A program made the translations under genes and the position numbers. 7,728 nucleotides of DNA from Gammaproteobacteria bacterium (GTDB taxonomy: Bacteria > Pseudomonadota > Gammaproteobacteria > SURF-13), in contig JAMCTV010000014.1 of the NCBI GenBank assembly GCA_023381235.1, forward strand, positions 1 through 7,728, given 5' to 3'. Positions within the stretch are counted from its first letter, which is position 1; every line of letters starts with the position of its first letter. This document shows, in pieces, positions 1-5,007 of this stretch. The notes under the pieces are model-generated. The model ran no database searches. It saw only the letters and a program-made list of their open reading frames with translations, and was not told the origin of the DNA.

Positions 1-432
1 CTCGGTCTCGGCCACAAAGCCCAGGCTCCATTTATCACCGGCCAGGCCGGAAGCCAGCCCGATGGCGAACGACCCGGCGTACCACACGGGATTCAACACA
101 CTGGTATGGCCTCCCAACTCGCGCACGCGCTGCTCGCACCAGGCCAGATGATCGTTCTCTTCCGCCGCCGCCTGCTCCATCTGCGCGCGCAGTTCCGGTT
201 TTTCCGCACTCAGCGCGTGGCCGCGATACAAGGCCTGCGCCGCCACCTCGCCCGCGTGATTGACGCGCATCAGCCGCACCGCCTCGGCCCGGCTGTGCGC
301 ATCCAGCTCCGCATCGCTTAAGTCCGGCGCGGGCAGAGGCCGCTGCGCGACAGCAGGCGCGCACACCGTGCGCAGCGCCTGATCCAGCCCCATCAAAACC
401 CGGTCGGCCAAGCTATAGGAACGAATGGTCAT
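1..432 (-). CDS. coq7: Coq7-type 3-demethoxyubiquinol hydroxylase, C-terminus cut by window edge
   Basis: This is a di-iron oxygenase of ubiquinone biosynthesis that hydroxylates the 2-polyprenyl-3-methyl-6-methoxybenzoquinol ring, the penultimate step of the aerobic pathway, at the cytoplasmic membrane face. Reading from the ATG at 432, 144 codons are open to base 1 without a stop; the family is about 210 residues, so roughly the last third is missing. Visible motifs are RVNHAGEVAAQALY (about residues 54-67), which carries the first iron-ligand Glu, then EENDHL, giving the ExxH pair of the four-helix di-iron fold, and finally VAETE at the edge, where the third-helix ligand Glu is expected. 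It begins with MTIRSYSLADR. No strong Shine-Dalgarno is seen; GAAG lies just upstream of the ATG. It is divergent from the ferredoxin operon across 74 bp. Family assignment is firm. Confidence 0.93.
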   Translation of the reverse strand, partial: MTIRSYSLADRVLMGLDQALRTVCAPAVAQRPLPAPDLSDAELDAHSRAEAVRLMRVNHAGEVAAQALYRGHALSAEKPELRAQMEQAAAEENDHLAWCEQRVRELGGHTSVLNPVWYAGSFAIGLASGLAGDKWSLGFVAETE

Positions 433-475
433 AATCTTCAAAGTGGCGTGCGACGCATGGGTGCAGGTAAGCAGC

Positions 476-481
476 TATAAT
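476..481 (+). promoter_or_regulatory. Probable -10 box for the ferredoxin-ABC operon
   Basis: A perfect TATAAT lies 25 bp before the ferredoxin ATG in the 74-bp divergent gap. It would give a leader of only about 20 nt. No convincing -35 hexamer sits 16-18 bp upstream, and no TGn extension is present, so the promoter may be weak or activator-dependent. The surrounding GCTATAATAGC is nearly symmetric, so the same site could also serve coq7 in the other direction. The call rests on the hexamer and position only. Confidence 0.45.
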
Positions 482-506
482 AGCGCTTTACGAGCACATT
501 CCATAT

Positions 507-830
507 ATGGCCGAGCCTTACTACCGCTATCACGTCTTCTTCTGCACCAACCAGCGCGAAGAAGGCAGAACATGCTGCAACAACTGCGGCGCGCAGGCCA
601 TGCGCGATTACGCCAAGCAGCGTGTCCATGAACTCGGTCTCACGCGCAAGGGCGGCAATGGCAAAGTGCGCATCAACAACGCCGGTTGCCTGGACCGCTG
701 CGAACAAGGGCCGGTGATCGTGGTGTATCCCGAAGGCGTGTGGTACACCTACGTGGACAAGGAAGACATAGACGAGATCATCGAACAGCATCTGCAACAC
801 GGCCGCATCGTAGAGCGGCTGCGTATTTAA
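507..830 (+). CDS. Thioredoxin-like [2Fe-2S] ferredoxin
   Basis: This is a 107-residue soluble protein of the thioredoxin-fold [2Fe-2S] ferredoxin family, the group that includes the Aquifex thioredoxin-like ferredoxin and the peripheral NuoE-like domain. The expected role is small-protein electron transfer; the partner is unknown. It begins MAEPYYRYHVFFCTNQR, and the cysteines are C13, C23, C24, C27, C61 and C65. C13, one of the C23-C27 cluster, and the C61-x3-C65 pair match the family pattern of two N-terminal and two C-terminal cluster ligands. The NNAGCLDRCEQGP stretch around C61-C65 and the PEGVWYTYV strand are characteristic. C24 or C27 appears to be extra. The ATG at 507 is the only start that fits the family N-terminus; the Shine-Dalgarno is poor. 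It is first in a tight operon and stops 2 bp before the ABC ATPase. Confidence 0.85.
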   Translation: MAEPYYRYHVFFCTNQREEGRTCCNNCGAQAMRDYAKQRVHELGLTRKGGNGKVRINNAGCLDRCEQGPVIVVYPEGVWYTYVDKEDIDEIIEQHLQHGRIVERLRI

Positions 831-832
831 AC

Positions 833-1768
833 ATGCCACAGGCGGCATCCTACGGGCGCAACGCTGTCTGCGCGCGCGGGCTGAGTAAAATATACAACGG
901 CACACCCGTGGTGGACGGCATCGCCCTCACGATTCCCACCGGCCTGTGTTTCGGCCTGCTTGGCCCGAACGGCGCGGGCAAAACCACCACGCTGCGCATG
1001 CTGCTGGGCGCTACAGACCCCAGCGGCGGCACGCTGGAAGTGCTGGGCCATCCGGTACCCGCTCAGGCGCGCGAGATGCGCGCACGCGTGGGCGTGGTGC
1101 CGCAGCAGGACAATCTCGACCCCGACTTCAGCGTAATTGAAAACCTGCGCGTCTATGCCAGCTACTTTGGCTTATCCGGTCCCGCGCTGGAGCGGCGCAT
1201 CGAGGAAGTGCTGCATTTCGCCGAACTGGACTACAAAGCGCGGGCGGGCATCAACACCTTGTCCGGCGGCATGAAACGCAGGCTCACCCTGGCGCGCGCG
1301 CTCATCAACGATCCCGAACTGCTGATACTCGATGAGCCCACCACCGGCCTCGACCCGCAGGCGCGCCAGATGTTGTGGCAGCGCTTGCGCACACTGATGG
1401 CGCAGGGCAAAACGCTCATTCTCACCACGCACTACATGGAAGAAGCCGAGCGCCTGTGCCAGCGCATTGCGGTGATGGACCACGGCCGCATCCTGGCCGA
1501 AGACAGCCCGGCGGGGCTGATCGAGCGTCACATCGAACCGCAAGTCGTCGAGGTCTACGGCTCCGATGTTCAAACCTGGTTCAACAGCCATGCGCGCACG
1601 CATGTGGAGCGCGCCGAGCACATCGGCGAAACCGTATTCTGCTACGCGCACGACACGCGCGCGCTGCTGGACGACCTCGCCACCCGTCCCCAGTTGCGCT
1701 ACATCCACCGCCCGGCCAACCTGGAAGACGTGTTCCTCAAACTCACTGGACGCGATTTGCGCGATTGA
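833..1768 (+). CDS. NodI-type ABC transporter ATP-binding protein
   Basis: This is the ATPase subunit of an ABC-2-type exporter, acting at the inner membrane face with the permease encoded next door. Its 311 residues contain, in order, Walker A GPNGAGKT (44-51), the Q-loop VVPQQDNLDPD (88-98), signature LSGGMKRRL (143-151), Walker B LLILDEP (163-169), D-loop GLD (172-174) and the switch His in LTTHYMEEAE (H200). The Q-loop wording and the THYMEEAE stretch are typical of the NodI/DrrA/CcmA-like exporter group. About 100 C-terminal residues follow the catalytic core, as in NodI. I chose the ATG at 833, 2 bp after the ferredoxin stop. The frame stays open upstream to an ATG at 686, but that stretch overlaps the ferredoxin and has no family sequence. 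The substrate is unknown; outside rhizobia these pairs are not nodulation genes. Confidence 0.9.
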   Translation: MPQAASYGRNAVCARGLSKIYNGTPVVDGIALTIPTGLCFGLLGPNGAGKTTTLRMLLGATDPSGGTLEVLGHPVPAQAREMRARVGVVPQQDNLDPDFSVIENLRVYASYFGLSGPALERRIEEVLHFAELDYKARAGINTLSGGMKRRLTLARALINDPELLILDEPTTGLDPQARQMLWQRLRTLMAQGKTLILTTHYMEEAERLCQRIAVMDHGRILAEDSPAGLIERHIEPQVVEVYGSDVQTWFNSHARTHVERAEHIGETVFCYAHDTRALLDDLATRPQLRYIHRPANLEDVFLKLTGRDLRD

Positions 1769-1770
1769 GC

Positions 1771-2547
1771 ATGAATCACTCCTTGCCCATCCTCAGCCTG
1801 CGCTGGATACCCGTATGGCGGCGCAACTTTCTGGTGTGGCGCAAGCTGCTCGGCCCCTCCATGGTCGGCAACTTCATCGAGCCGCTGCTCTATCTGCTCG
1901 CGCTCGGCTTCGGCCTCGGCGTGTTTGTCGGCGAGATGCAGGGCATGCCCTACAGCGTGTTCCTCGCCTCCGGCCTGGTGTGCGCCTCCGCCATGAACAC
2001 CGCCACCTTCGAGTCGCTGTTCTCCGCCTACACGCGCATGGCGCACCAGCAAACCTGGGGCGGCATGCTCGCCGCGCCGCTCATGGTGGACGACATCGTG
2101 TTGGGCGAAATGCTTTGGTCGGGGACCAAAAGCCTGATCTCGGTCGCGCCCATCCTCGCGGTCGCGGCGGCGATGGGCCTGGTGCACGACGCCAACACCT
2201 TGTGGGTGCTGCCGCTGATCCTGCTCGCGGGCGCCTCCTTCGCCGCGCTTGCGTTGTGCGTGACGGCGTTCGCCAGGAGCTACGACTTTTTCGTGTACTA
2301 CTTCACCCTCGTCATCACCCCCATGTTTCTGCTGAGCGGCACCTTCTTCCCCCTCGACGCCATGCCCAAGGCCGTGCAATGGGGCGCGCAAGTCCTGCCG
2401 CTCACCCACGCAGTGGAGCTGGTGCGCCCGCTCATGACCGGCGCACCGCTCAAAGCGCCCCTGCTCCATCTCGCCGTACTCACCCTCTATGGCGCGGCCG
2501 GGCTGTATCTCGCCTGCATCCTGTTGCGCCGCCGCCTGAAGGCCTGA
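1771..2547 (+). CDS. NodJ-type ABC-2 transporter permease
   Basis: This is the membrane subunit paired with the preceding ATPase. Its 258 residues are the usual size for NodJ-type permeases and give one six-helix ABC-2 domain. Hydrophobic segments lie at about 33-53, 62-80, 117-136, 143-166, 173-196 and 231-253, after a basic N-terminus (RWIPVWRRNFLVWRK). Characteristic stretches are LSGTFFPLDAMPK (188-200), just after helix 5, and LPLTHAVELVRPL (209-221) before helix 6. The protein ends in RRRLKA, a positive-inside tail. The ATG at 1771 lies 2 bp after the ATPase stop, indicating translational coupling; the frame is open much further upstream, but only as the complement of the ATPase reading. 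The transported substrate cannot be inferred; related systems export lipid-linked or glycoconjugate material. Confidence 0.9.
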   Translation: MNHSLPILSLRWIPVWRRNFLVWRKLLGPSMVGNFIEPLLYLLALGFGLGVFVGEMQGMPYSVFLASGLVCASAMNTATFESLFSAYTRMAHQQTWGGMLAAPLMVDDIVLGEMLWSGTKSLISVAPILAVAAAMGLVHDANTLWVLPLILLAGASFAALALCVTAFARSYDFFVYYFTLVITPMFLLSGTFFPLDAMPKAVQWGAQVLPLTHAVELVRPLMTGAPLKAPLLHLAVLTLYGAAGLYLACILLRRRLKA

Positions 2548-2564
2548 TTGACAAGTAGGCACCC

Positions 2565-2593
2565 TTGCCGCGCGGTGCGCTTTGCTGTAAAAT
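2565..2593 (+). promoter_or_regulatory. Sigma-70-type promoter of rplM-rpsI
   Basis: TTGCCG (2565-2570) and TAAAAT (2588-2593) are separated by exactly 17 bp and lie in the 81-bp gap between the permease stop and the rplM start. Predicted transcription start is near 2600, giving a leader of about 29 nt. A consensus TTGACA at 2548-2553 overlaps the end of the permease gene but has no -10 at the right distance. The leader looks too short for a large L13 autoregulatory structure, though I cannot fold it here. Confidence 0.6.
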
Positions 2594-2628
2594 TTCCGGT
2601 TCTTTGTAGCGAGTTTTTGGAGACACCG

Positions 2629-3057
2629 ATGAAAACCTTCAACGCCAAGCCCGAAACCGTCCAGCAGGGCTGGTACGTCGTGGACGCCGCAGGCAAGACC
2701 CTGGGCCGGCTGGCCAGCGCCATCGCGCTGCGCCTCAAGGGCAAACACAAGCCCGAATACACCCCGCACGTGGACACCGGCGATTTCATCGTGGTGGTCA
2801 ACGCCGAGAAGCTGCGCGTCACCGGCAACAAGCTGAACGACAAACTCTATCAGCAGCACACCGGCACCATCGGTAATCTGAAAACCGCCACCCTGGGCAA
2901 GCTGCTGCAAACCAAGCCGGAGCGCGTGCTGGAAACCGCGGTCAAGGGCATGTTGCCCAAGAACCCGCTGGGGCGCGCGATGTTCCGCAAGCTCAAAATC
3001 TACAAGGGCGCCGCGCACCCGCACAGCGCGCAGCAACCCAAGCCGTTAAACATCTAA
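2629..3057 (+). CDS. rplM: 50S ribosomal protein L13
   Basis: This is an early-assembly protein of the large subunit that binds 23S rRNA. Its 142 residues are the same length as E. coli L13 and colinear with it: it opens MKTFNAKPETVQQGWYVVDA, continues with GKTLGRLAS, RLKGKHKPEYTPHVDTGD and TGNK, and closes with VKGMLPKNPLGRAMFRKLK then AAHPHSAQQPKPLNI. The ATG at 2629 is preceded by GGAG (2619-2622) with 6 bp spacing; an upstream in-frame ATG at 2548 has no L13 sequence after it. It is the first gene of the conserved rplM-rpsI pair, with a 13-bp gap to rpsI and its own promoter. Confidence 0.98.
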   Translation: MKTFNAKPETVQQGWYVVDAAGKTLGRLASAIALRLKGKHKPEYTPHVDTGDFIVVVNAEKLRVTGNKLNDKLYQQHTGTIGNLKTATLGKLLQTKPERVLETAVKGMLPKNPLGRAMFRKLKIYKGAAHPHSAQQPKPLNI

Positions 3058-3070
3058 CCTGGAAATACAC

Positions 3071-3460
3071 ATGGCACAAACCACCATCAACACCGGCCGC
3101 CGCAAAAGCTCCACCGCGCGCGTACGCCTGGTCAAGGGCAAGGGCGCGATCACCATCAACGGCCGCTCCATTGAAAACTATTTCGGCCGCGAAACCGCGC
3201 GCATGGTGGTACGCCAGCCGCTCGAAGCCGTGAAGCTGACCGGCAACTTCGACGTACACGTCAACGTGCAGGGCGGCGGCAACATCGGCCAGGCCGGCGC
3301 CATCCGCCACGGCATCGCCCGCGCACTCATCGCCTACGACGAAACCCTGCGCGCCCCGCTGCGCAAGGAAGGCCTGGTCACCCGCGACGCGCGCGAAGTC
3401 GAACGCAAGAAGGTCGGCCTGCACAAGGCGCGCCGCGCACCGCAATATTCCAAGCGATAG
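3071..3460 (+). CDS. rpsI: 30S ribosomal protein S9
   Basis: This is a small-subunit head protein whose extended C-terminal tail reaches the P-site tRNA. Its 129 residues compare with 130 in E. coli. The family-defining stretches are all present: NTGRRKSSTARVRL near the start, YFGRETARMVVRQPLE (about 36-51), GGGNIGQAGAIRHGIARAL in the middle and RKKVGLHKARRAPQYSKR at the end, including the terminal Ser-Lys-Arg that contacts tRNA. GGA at 3061-3063 serves as the Shine-Dalgarno. It is co-transcribed with rplM. The usual downstream genes are not here: a purine-rich repeat begins at the last base of the stop codon, followed by a decayed four-helix-bundle gene, so the 3' end of this operon has been disturbed. 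No intrinsic terminator is seen after the stop. Confidence 0.98.
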   Translation: MAQTTINTGRRKSSTARVRLVKGKGAITINGRSIENYFGRETARMVVRQPLEAVKLTGNFDVHVNVQGGGNIGQAGAIRHGIARALIAYDETLRAPLRKEGLVTRDAREVERKKVGLHKARRAPQYSKR

Positions 3461-3488
3461 AGAAAAGAGGCAAGAGCAAAGAGAAAAG
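3460..3488 (+). repeat. Purine-rich inverted repeat, left arm
   Basis: A 29-bp, almost all-purine stretch (GAGAAAAGAGGCAAGAG, then C, then AAAGAGAAAAG) starts at the last base of the rpsI stop codon. It is the reverse complement of 4005-4033 except at one position (C at 3477). It also doubles as the leader of the four-helix-bundle gene, so its AG-rich sequence may supply ribosome binding. A diverged copy of the same motif in opposite orientation lies at 3858-3885. Confidence 0.75.
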
Positions 3489-3490
3489 CC

Positions 3491-3846
3491 GTGCAGGCTT
3501 TTGAGCAACTCGATGTATGGAAACGCAGTTGCCGGTTGAGCGCCAATTTATACAGTAGCCTGGAAAGCTGTAAAAACCTAACCTTAAAGATCAGGTATGC
3601 CGTTCAGCACTTTCAGTCCCATCCAACATTGCTGAGGGCTATGAACGCAATTCCTCCAGGGAGTTTGCGCGCTCCTTAAAAATCGCCAAAGGCTCGTACG
3701 GCGAGCTTCGCACCCAACTCTACATCGGGATAGAAGCGGGTTTCCTGGATAAGACATTGGCCATGCAATTTATTCAAGAAACTGAGGAAATCTCTAAAAT
3801 GCTTCAAGGATTGATCTCCAAGGTCTCCTCCAAAACCAGAGCTTGA
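3491..3846 (+). pseudogene. Four-helix-bundle (S23/IVS-type) protein gene, interrupted by a -1 frameshift
   Basis: The two reading frames together encode about 118 residues, the normal size for the four-helix-bundle family first known from intervening sequences in 23S rRNA genes and related in fold to the Avd protein of diversity-generating retroelements. The molecular role of free-standing members is not established. Frame one, from GTG 3491, reads VQAFEQLDVWKRSCRLSANLY and then ESCKNLT. From CTT at 3583 the match continues one base back: LKDQVCRSALSVPSNIAEGYE, then REFARSLKIAKGSYGELRTQLYIGIEAGFL, ending at TGA 3844-3846. SVPSNIAEG and KGSYGELRTQLYI are the family hallmarks. Without a shift, translation stops at 3679. 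The gene is clearly more AT-rich than the flanking ribosomal genes and repeat-bounded, suggesting acquisition. The change could be a 1-base deletion, a sequencing error or, less likely, programmed slippage at C-TTA-AAG. Confidence 0.82.
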
Positions 3847-3857
3847 TCCTGCCCTCA

Positions 3858-3885
3858 TTTCTCTTGTATCTTTTCTCTTGTATCT
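3858..3885 (-). repeat. Perfect 14-bp tandem duplication, variant of the purine-rich repeat
   Basis: TTTCTCTTGTATCT occurs twice back to back (3858-3871 and 3872-3885), 12 bp after the four-helix-bundle stop and 8 bp before tRNA-Gln. On the minus strand it reads AAAAGATACAAGAGAAA, matching the left arm at 3460-3488 with about three differences. It is therefore a second, inverted copy closing off the four-helix-bundle gene. It also occupies the place where the tRNA promoter would be; I see no clear -35/-10 pair in it. Confidence 0.65.
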
Positions 3886-3893
3886 GATTTTGA

Positions 3894-3967
3894 TGGGGGA
3901 TCGTCTAGCGGTAGGACTGCGGACTCTGACTCCGCCAACCTTGGTTCGAATCCAAGTCCCCCAGCCA
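3894..3967 (+). tRNA. tRNA-Gln, anticodon CTG
   Basis: A complete cloverleaf can be drawn. The acceptor TGGGGGA (3894-3900) pairs with TCCCCCA (3957-3963), followed by discriminator G and encoded CCA (3965-3967). The D-arm is GTC/GAC around TAGCGGTAG. The anticodon stem GCGGA/TCCGC encloses the 7-nt loop CTCTGAC, with anticodon CTG at 3926-3928, reading CAG. A 4-nt variable region precedes the T-arm CTTGG-TTCGAAT-CCAAG. All stems pair fully, so the gene looks functional. It lies alone on the plus strand between repeat copies. Confidence 0.95.
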
Positions 3968-3976
3968 TTTAGACAC

Positions 3977-4013
3977 AGAGAAAAGAACAGGCTTGCCGAA
4001 ATAACTTTTCTCT
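3977..4013 (+). repeat. 9-bp purine/pyrimidine hairpin downstream of tRNA-Gln
   Basis: AGAGAAAAG (3977-3985) pairs perfectly with CTTTTCTCT (4005-4013) across a 19-nt loop. The 3' half belongs to the right arm of the long inverted repeat. This has the same direct-then-inverted layout as the repeats around the four-helix-bundle gene, but with nothing between. It lies between the convergent tRNA and SEC-C gene, so it could act in transcript ending, although the stem is AT-rich and no clean T-run follows. Confidence 0.5.
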
Positions 4014-4033
4014 TTTCTCTTGCCTCTTTTCTC
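4005..4033 (-). repeat. Purine-rich inverted repeat, right arm
   Basis: This is the reverse complement of 3460-3488 at 28 of 29 positions. It ends 5 bp short of the stop codon of the convergent SEC-C/CxxCxxCC gene. The two arms enclose about 516 bp holding the four-helix-bundle gene, the tandem duplication and tRNA-Gln. No target-site duplication is obvious just outside the arms. Confidence 0.75.
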
Positions 4034-4038
4034 CATGG

Positions 4039-4740
4039 TCAAGTCCACAACGCCTCGCCGCGCGCGGACTTGGCCGCGATCTCCTTTAAAAAATCCTGAG
4101 GCCCGAAGCCGAACCAGCGCTCGTTGCGTTGATACAGAAACGGGCGCAGATTCTCAATGGAATACGCCTGATACCAGGCGAGCACCTTTTGGTCCGGGTC
4201 CCGCCCGGCCGACACCAGCACGTCCACCGGTTTGCCGCGCCACTGTGAACGGCCGGTGAGCACGATCACCCCGCTTTCCTTGGGCCACATCCATTCCGGC
4301 AGATGGCTCCCCGCCTCCGCCCAGCCGCAGAAGAATACGCGGCACGGATCCTGCGGGCGCTTTTCGTGTATCGTACAGTGATGCCCGTCGCTGTACGGGC
4401 ACGGATGGCCGAGATAAATATCCTGCCCCAGCACGCGCGTCTTGAGCCAGCCGTCGCAGCACAGCGAACAGTCGCCGCACGAGCGCGGAACACCGCTCTG
4501 CTGCGCCTCCCCCTGCCCAGCCTTTGCTAAATCCCCCCTCCGCCCCCCTTTTTCAAAGGGGGGGACTCCATCTGATCCACCTCTATCTGACCTCCCGCTA
4601 TCTGCCCCCCCCCTTTGCAAAGGGGGGCTGGGGGGATTTGGCTTAAGCCCAGCGGCCTGCGGCTGAGCCGCGCCGTGGCACTTTTTATATTTCAGCCCGC
4701 TGCCGCACGGGCAAGGGTTGTTGCGTCCGGGTGTGCTCAA
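4039..4740 (-). CDS. SEC-C motif plus CxxCxxCC (YkgJ-type) metal-binding protein
   Basis: This is a 233-residue cytoplasmic protein with two cysteine-rich modules. An N-terminal SEC-C motif, NPCPCGSGLKYKKCHG (8-23), has C10, C12, C21 and H22 as probable zinc ligands, as at the SecA C-terminus and in YchJ. The second module begins CGDCSLCC (C88, C91, C94, C95) and continues with HPCPY, HHCTIH and DPCRVFFCGW (C114, C122, C133, C138), the pattern of the putative zinc- or iron-chelating CxxCxxCC family. Function and metal are unproven. Residues about 34-71 (NPPSPPLQRGG and VPPFEKGGRRGDL) come from a palindromic repeat that keeps the frame, so it acts as a linker. I chose the TTG at 4740 because it follows GAGGA and starts at MSTPGRNNPC; the frame stays open to an ATG at 4857, but that part overlaps an antitoxin remnant. 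Confidence 0.8.
   Translation of the reverse strand: MSTPGRNNPCPCGSGLKYKKCHGAAQPQAAGLKPNPPSPPLQRGGADSGRSDRGGSDGVPPFEKGGRRGDLAKAGQGEAQQSGVPRSCGDCSLCCDGWLKTRVLGQDIYLGHPCPYSDGHHCTIHEKRPQDPCRVFFCGWAEAGSHLPEWMWPKESGVIVLTGRSQWRGKPVDVLVSAGRDPDQKVLAWYQAYSIENLRPFLYQRNERWFGFGPQDFLKEIAAKSARGEALWT
4529..4639. mobile_element. 111-bp palindromic repeat (MITE-like) inside the SEC-C/CxxCxxCC gene
   Basis: The ends are perfect 10-bp inverted repeats: AAATCCCCCC (4529-4538) and GGGGGGATTT (4630-4639). Inside each end is a strong hairpin: CCCCCCTTT-TTC-AAAGGGGGG at 4543-4563 and the 20-bp palindrome CCCCCCTTTGCAAAGGGGGG at 4608-4627. The centre repeats TATCTG-like units. Total length is 111 bp, exactly 37 codons, so the host gene stays open. 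The encoded PPLQRGG and PPFEKGGRRGD strings are of the kind produced by a dispersed C/G-run repeat common in proteobacterial genomes. No transposase is present, so it would move only in trans. No clear target duplication is seen. Confidence 0.7.
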
Positions 4741-4748
4741 TACACTTT

Positions 4749-4753
4749 TCCTC
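4749..4753 (-). promoter_or_regulatory. Ribosome binding site supporting a TTG start
   Basis: On the minus strand GAGGA lies 8 nt before TTG (4740), and the protein from that TTG opens directly on the SEC-C motif. The other in-frame candidates, GTG at 4755 and ATG at 4857, lack a comparable site or lie inside unrelated sequence. This sets the start choice for the downstream gene. Confidence 0.5.
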
Positions 4754-4788
4754 ACTGGTTTAACCCGATCACAAATTCCATTTATCCC

Positions 4789-4935
4789 GCCTGCTTGATT
4801 AAAGTCGAAAAGGGAGCAAAGATTACCATAACCCGGCATGGCGCACCCGTGGCCCAACTGGCACCGGCTGAAAAGGAAGAAAAGCCCGCTGTCAAAAAAT
4901 TGACGCAGCGCAGCGTAATCCGGGTGTTATTCTAA
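4789..4935 (+). pseudogene. Phd/YefM-type antitoxin remnant, N-terminus lost
   Basis: Forty-eight codons ending at TAA 4933-4935 read ACLIKVEKGAKITITRHGAP, then VAQLAPAEKEE, and a basic tail. The block LxKVEKGxxITITRHGxPVAxLxP is the conserved core of Phd/YefM antitoxins, which bind DNA through the N-terminal part and neutralise a toxin through the C-terminus. The family's opening segment (a short strand followed by EAKxxFS) is absent: the sequence before 4789 does not resemble it in any frame, and there is no start codon with a ribosome site. No toxin gene follows; the next gene is the porin. It also overlaps the region just upstream of the divergent SEC-C gene. I read it as the 3' stub of a former toxin-antitoxin locus. 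Confidence 0.6.
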
Positions 4936-5007
4936 ATTCCCGGATTCCATTTCATTCCACCCGGGTTACTGTTGTATTTATGCAACATAAGGCTGTTTGA
5001 GTGTGGT

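Noticed and set aside
686..832. Extended N-terminus of the ABC ATPase from ATG 686
   Set aside because: These 49 codons overlap the ferredoxin out of frame and are Arg/His-rich with no ABC family sequence; the ATG at 833 gives the normal NodI length.
2548..2553. Consensus TTGACA as the -35 of rplM
   Set aside because: No -10 lies 16-18 bp downstream; the TTGCCG/TAAAAT pair with 17-bp spacing is better.
1699..3036. 445-codon open frame on the minus strand
   Set aside because: It is antisense to the ABC permease and rplM, is rich in Arg, Gly, Glu and His as expected from reading GC-rich coding DNA backwards, and matches no family; both plus-strand genes are secure.
3477..3600. A diversity-generating retroelement, suggested by the Avd-like fold
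   Set aside because: No reverse transcriptase, template repeat or variable repeat is present in the window; the sequence fits the S23/IVS branch of the family.
3878..4099. 73-codon plus-strand open frame across the tRNA
   Set aside because: It runs through tRNA-Gln and the flanking repeats, so it is not a protein gene.
4500..4660. C/G-run repeats as part of a CRISPR array or origin
   Set aside because: There are only two copies, in inverted orientation, with no regular spacers and no DnaA-box cluster; the structure fits a palindromic mobile repeat.
4917..4946. Hairpin AATCCGGG / CCCGGATT as a terminator
   Set aside because: The 8-bp stem is perfect, but the loop is 14 nt, it spans the stop codon of the antitoxin remnant, and no T-run follows; I cannot assign it a role.
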